Shown here: one piece after another, positions 45,848-46,083 of the stretch
How positions within the stretch are numbered: position 1 is the first letter of the stretch
How the letters are laid out: each line of letters starts with the position of its first letter
Assembly (NCBI RefSeq): GCF_002836735.1
Contig: NZ_PJAS01000068.1
Location: forward strand, 1-46,083
Direction: 5' to 3'
DNA: 46,083 nt
Origin: Psychrobacter sp. 4Bb
Lineage (GTDB): Bacteria; Pseudomonadota; Gammaproteobacteria; Pseudomonadales; Moraxellaceae
The notes under the pieces: model-generated
Seen by the model: only the letters and a program-made list of their open reading frames with translations
Told to the model about the DNA's origin: nothing
The model's database searches: none
Position numbers and translations under genes: made by a program

Positions 45848-46083
45848 AACAAACCTCTTAGTTTAAAAATGGCATGATAGATTGACAGGTGACGTCCATA
45901 CTATAGTAACAATTATTTATAACAGCAGTACTTTTGATTACGCAATTTTGTAGCTAACTGTATTGGTATTTGATTTTTTACTCTATGTGCATTTCTAATA
46001 ATAAGTATTTATTAAGACAGCTTTCTCTTATAAAACTAAGAAGATGCTCATAAAATATTTAGGTAAATTAATTTTTAATAGAC
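45848..46083. other. AT-rich end of window
   Basis: About 236 bp upstream of the MscS-type gene, strongly AT-rich, with no supported gene. The channel gene promoter is probably here. Confidence 0.4.

Overview
The window looks like a chromosomal segment of a Psychrobacter-type gammaproteobacterium (Moraxellaceae). This is inferred from the protein style of GlnA, SerC, FabI and HrpA, the low-to-moderate GC content with AT-rich spacers, and the gene mix; no database search was run. It is mostly housekeeping and envelope/stress genes, densely packed on both strands. I saw no tRNA, rRNA, prophage, CRISPR array or intact insertion sequence.

Layout. 0-6.6 kb: creD-like membrane protein, DUF421 protein with a zinc ribbon, an EamA transporter, an Ohr peroxidase divergent from an AraC-type regulator, and two orphan small membrane-associated genes. 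6.6-13.5 kb (minus): hrpA helicase, DUF1543 protein, then an alpha/beta hydrolase overlapping a phosphoesterase. 13.6-19.7 kb: SLC13/DASS carboxylate transporter, a 54-residue acidic protein, a DUF1275 membrane protein, fabI, folE, and a fused MsrA-MsrB lipoprotein. 19.9-28.4 kb (minus): iron-type alcohol dehydrogenase and a Yej-type peptide ABC importer (yejA, yejB, yejE, yejF). gloB and a 170-bp MITE-like element lie between yejA and yejBEF. 28.7-34.5 kb (minus): serC, a divergent holD (DNA polymerase III psi) and an M48 protease paired with LemA. 34.8 kb: the 4.5S SRP RNA gene. 35.2-38.4 kb: a SIMPL-domain protein, a DUF4124 protein and glnA. 39.2-43.8 kb (plus): trpG-trpD-trpC, an Smr-domain protein and a 3-methyladenine glycosylase. 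43.9-45.8 kb (minus): an MscS-family channel.

Genes that work together: trpG/trpD/trpC give three steps of tryptophan synthesis; yejABEF forms one importer; M48 and LemA are a recurrent pair; MsrAB and Ohr handle oxidative damage. The 828-bp glnA-trpG gap carries a minus-strand sigma-54 promoter and two NtrC-like enhancer sites three helical turns apart, indicating nitrogen-controlled glnA.

The observations most worth follow-up are the holD-like gene, the sigma-54/NtrC region of glnA, the MITE-like element inside the yej locus, and the long C-terminal extension of the M48 protease. I found no convincing entirely new system.
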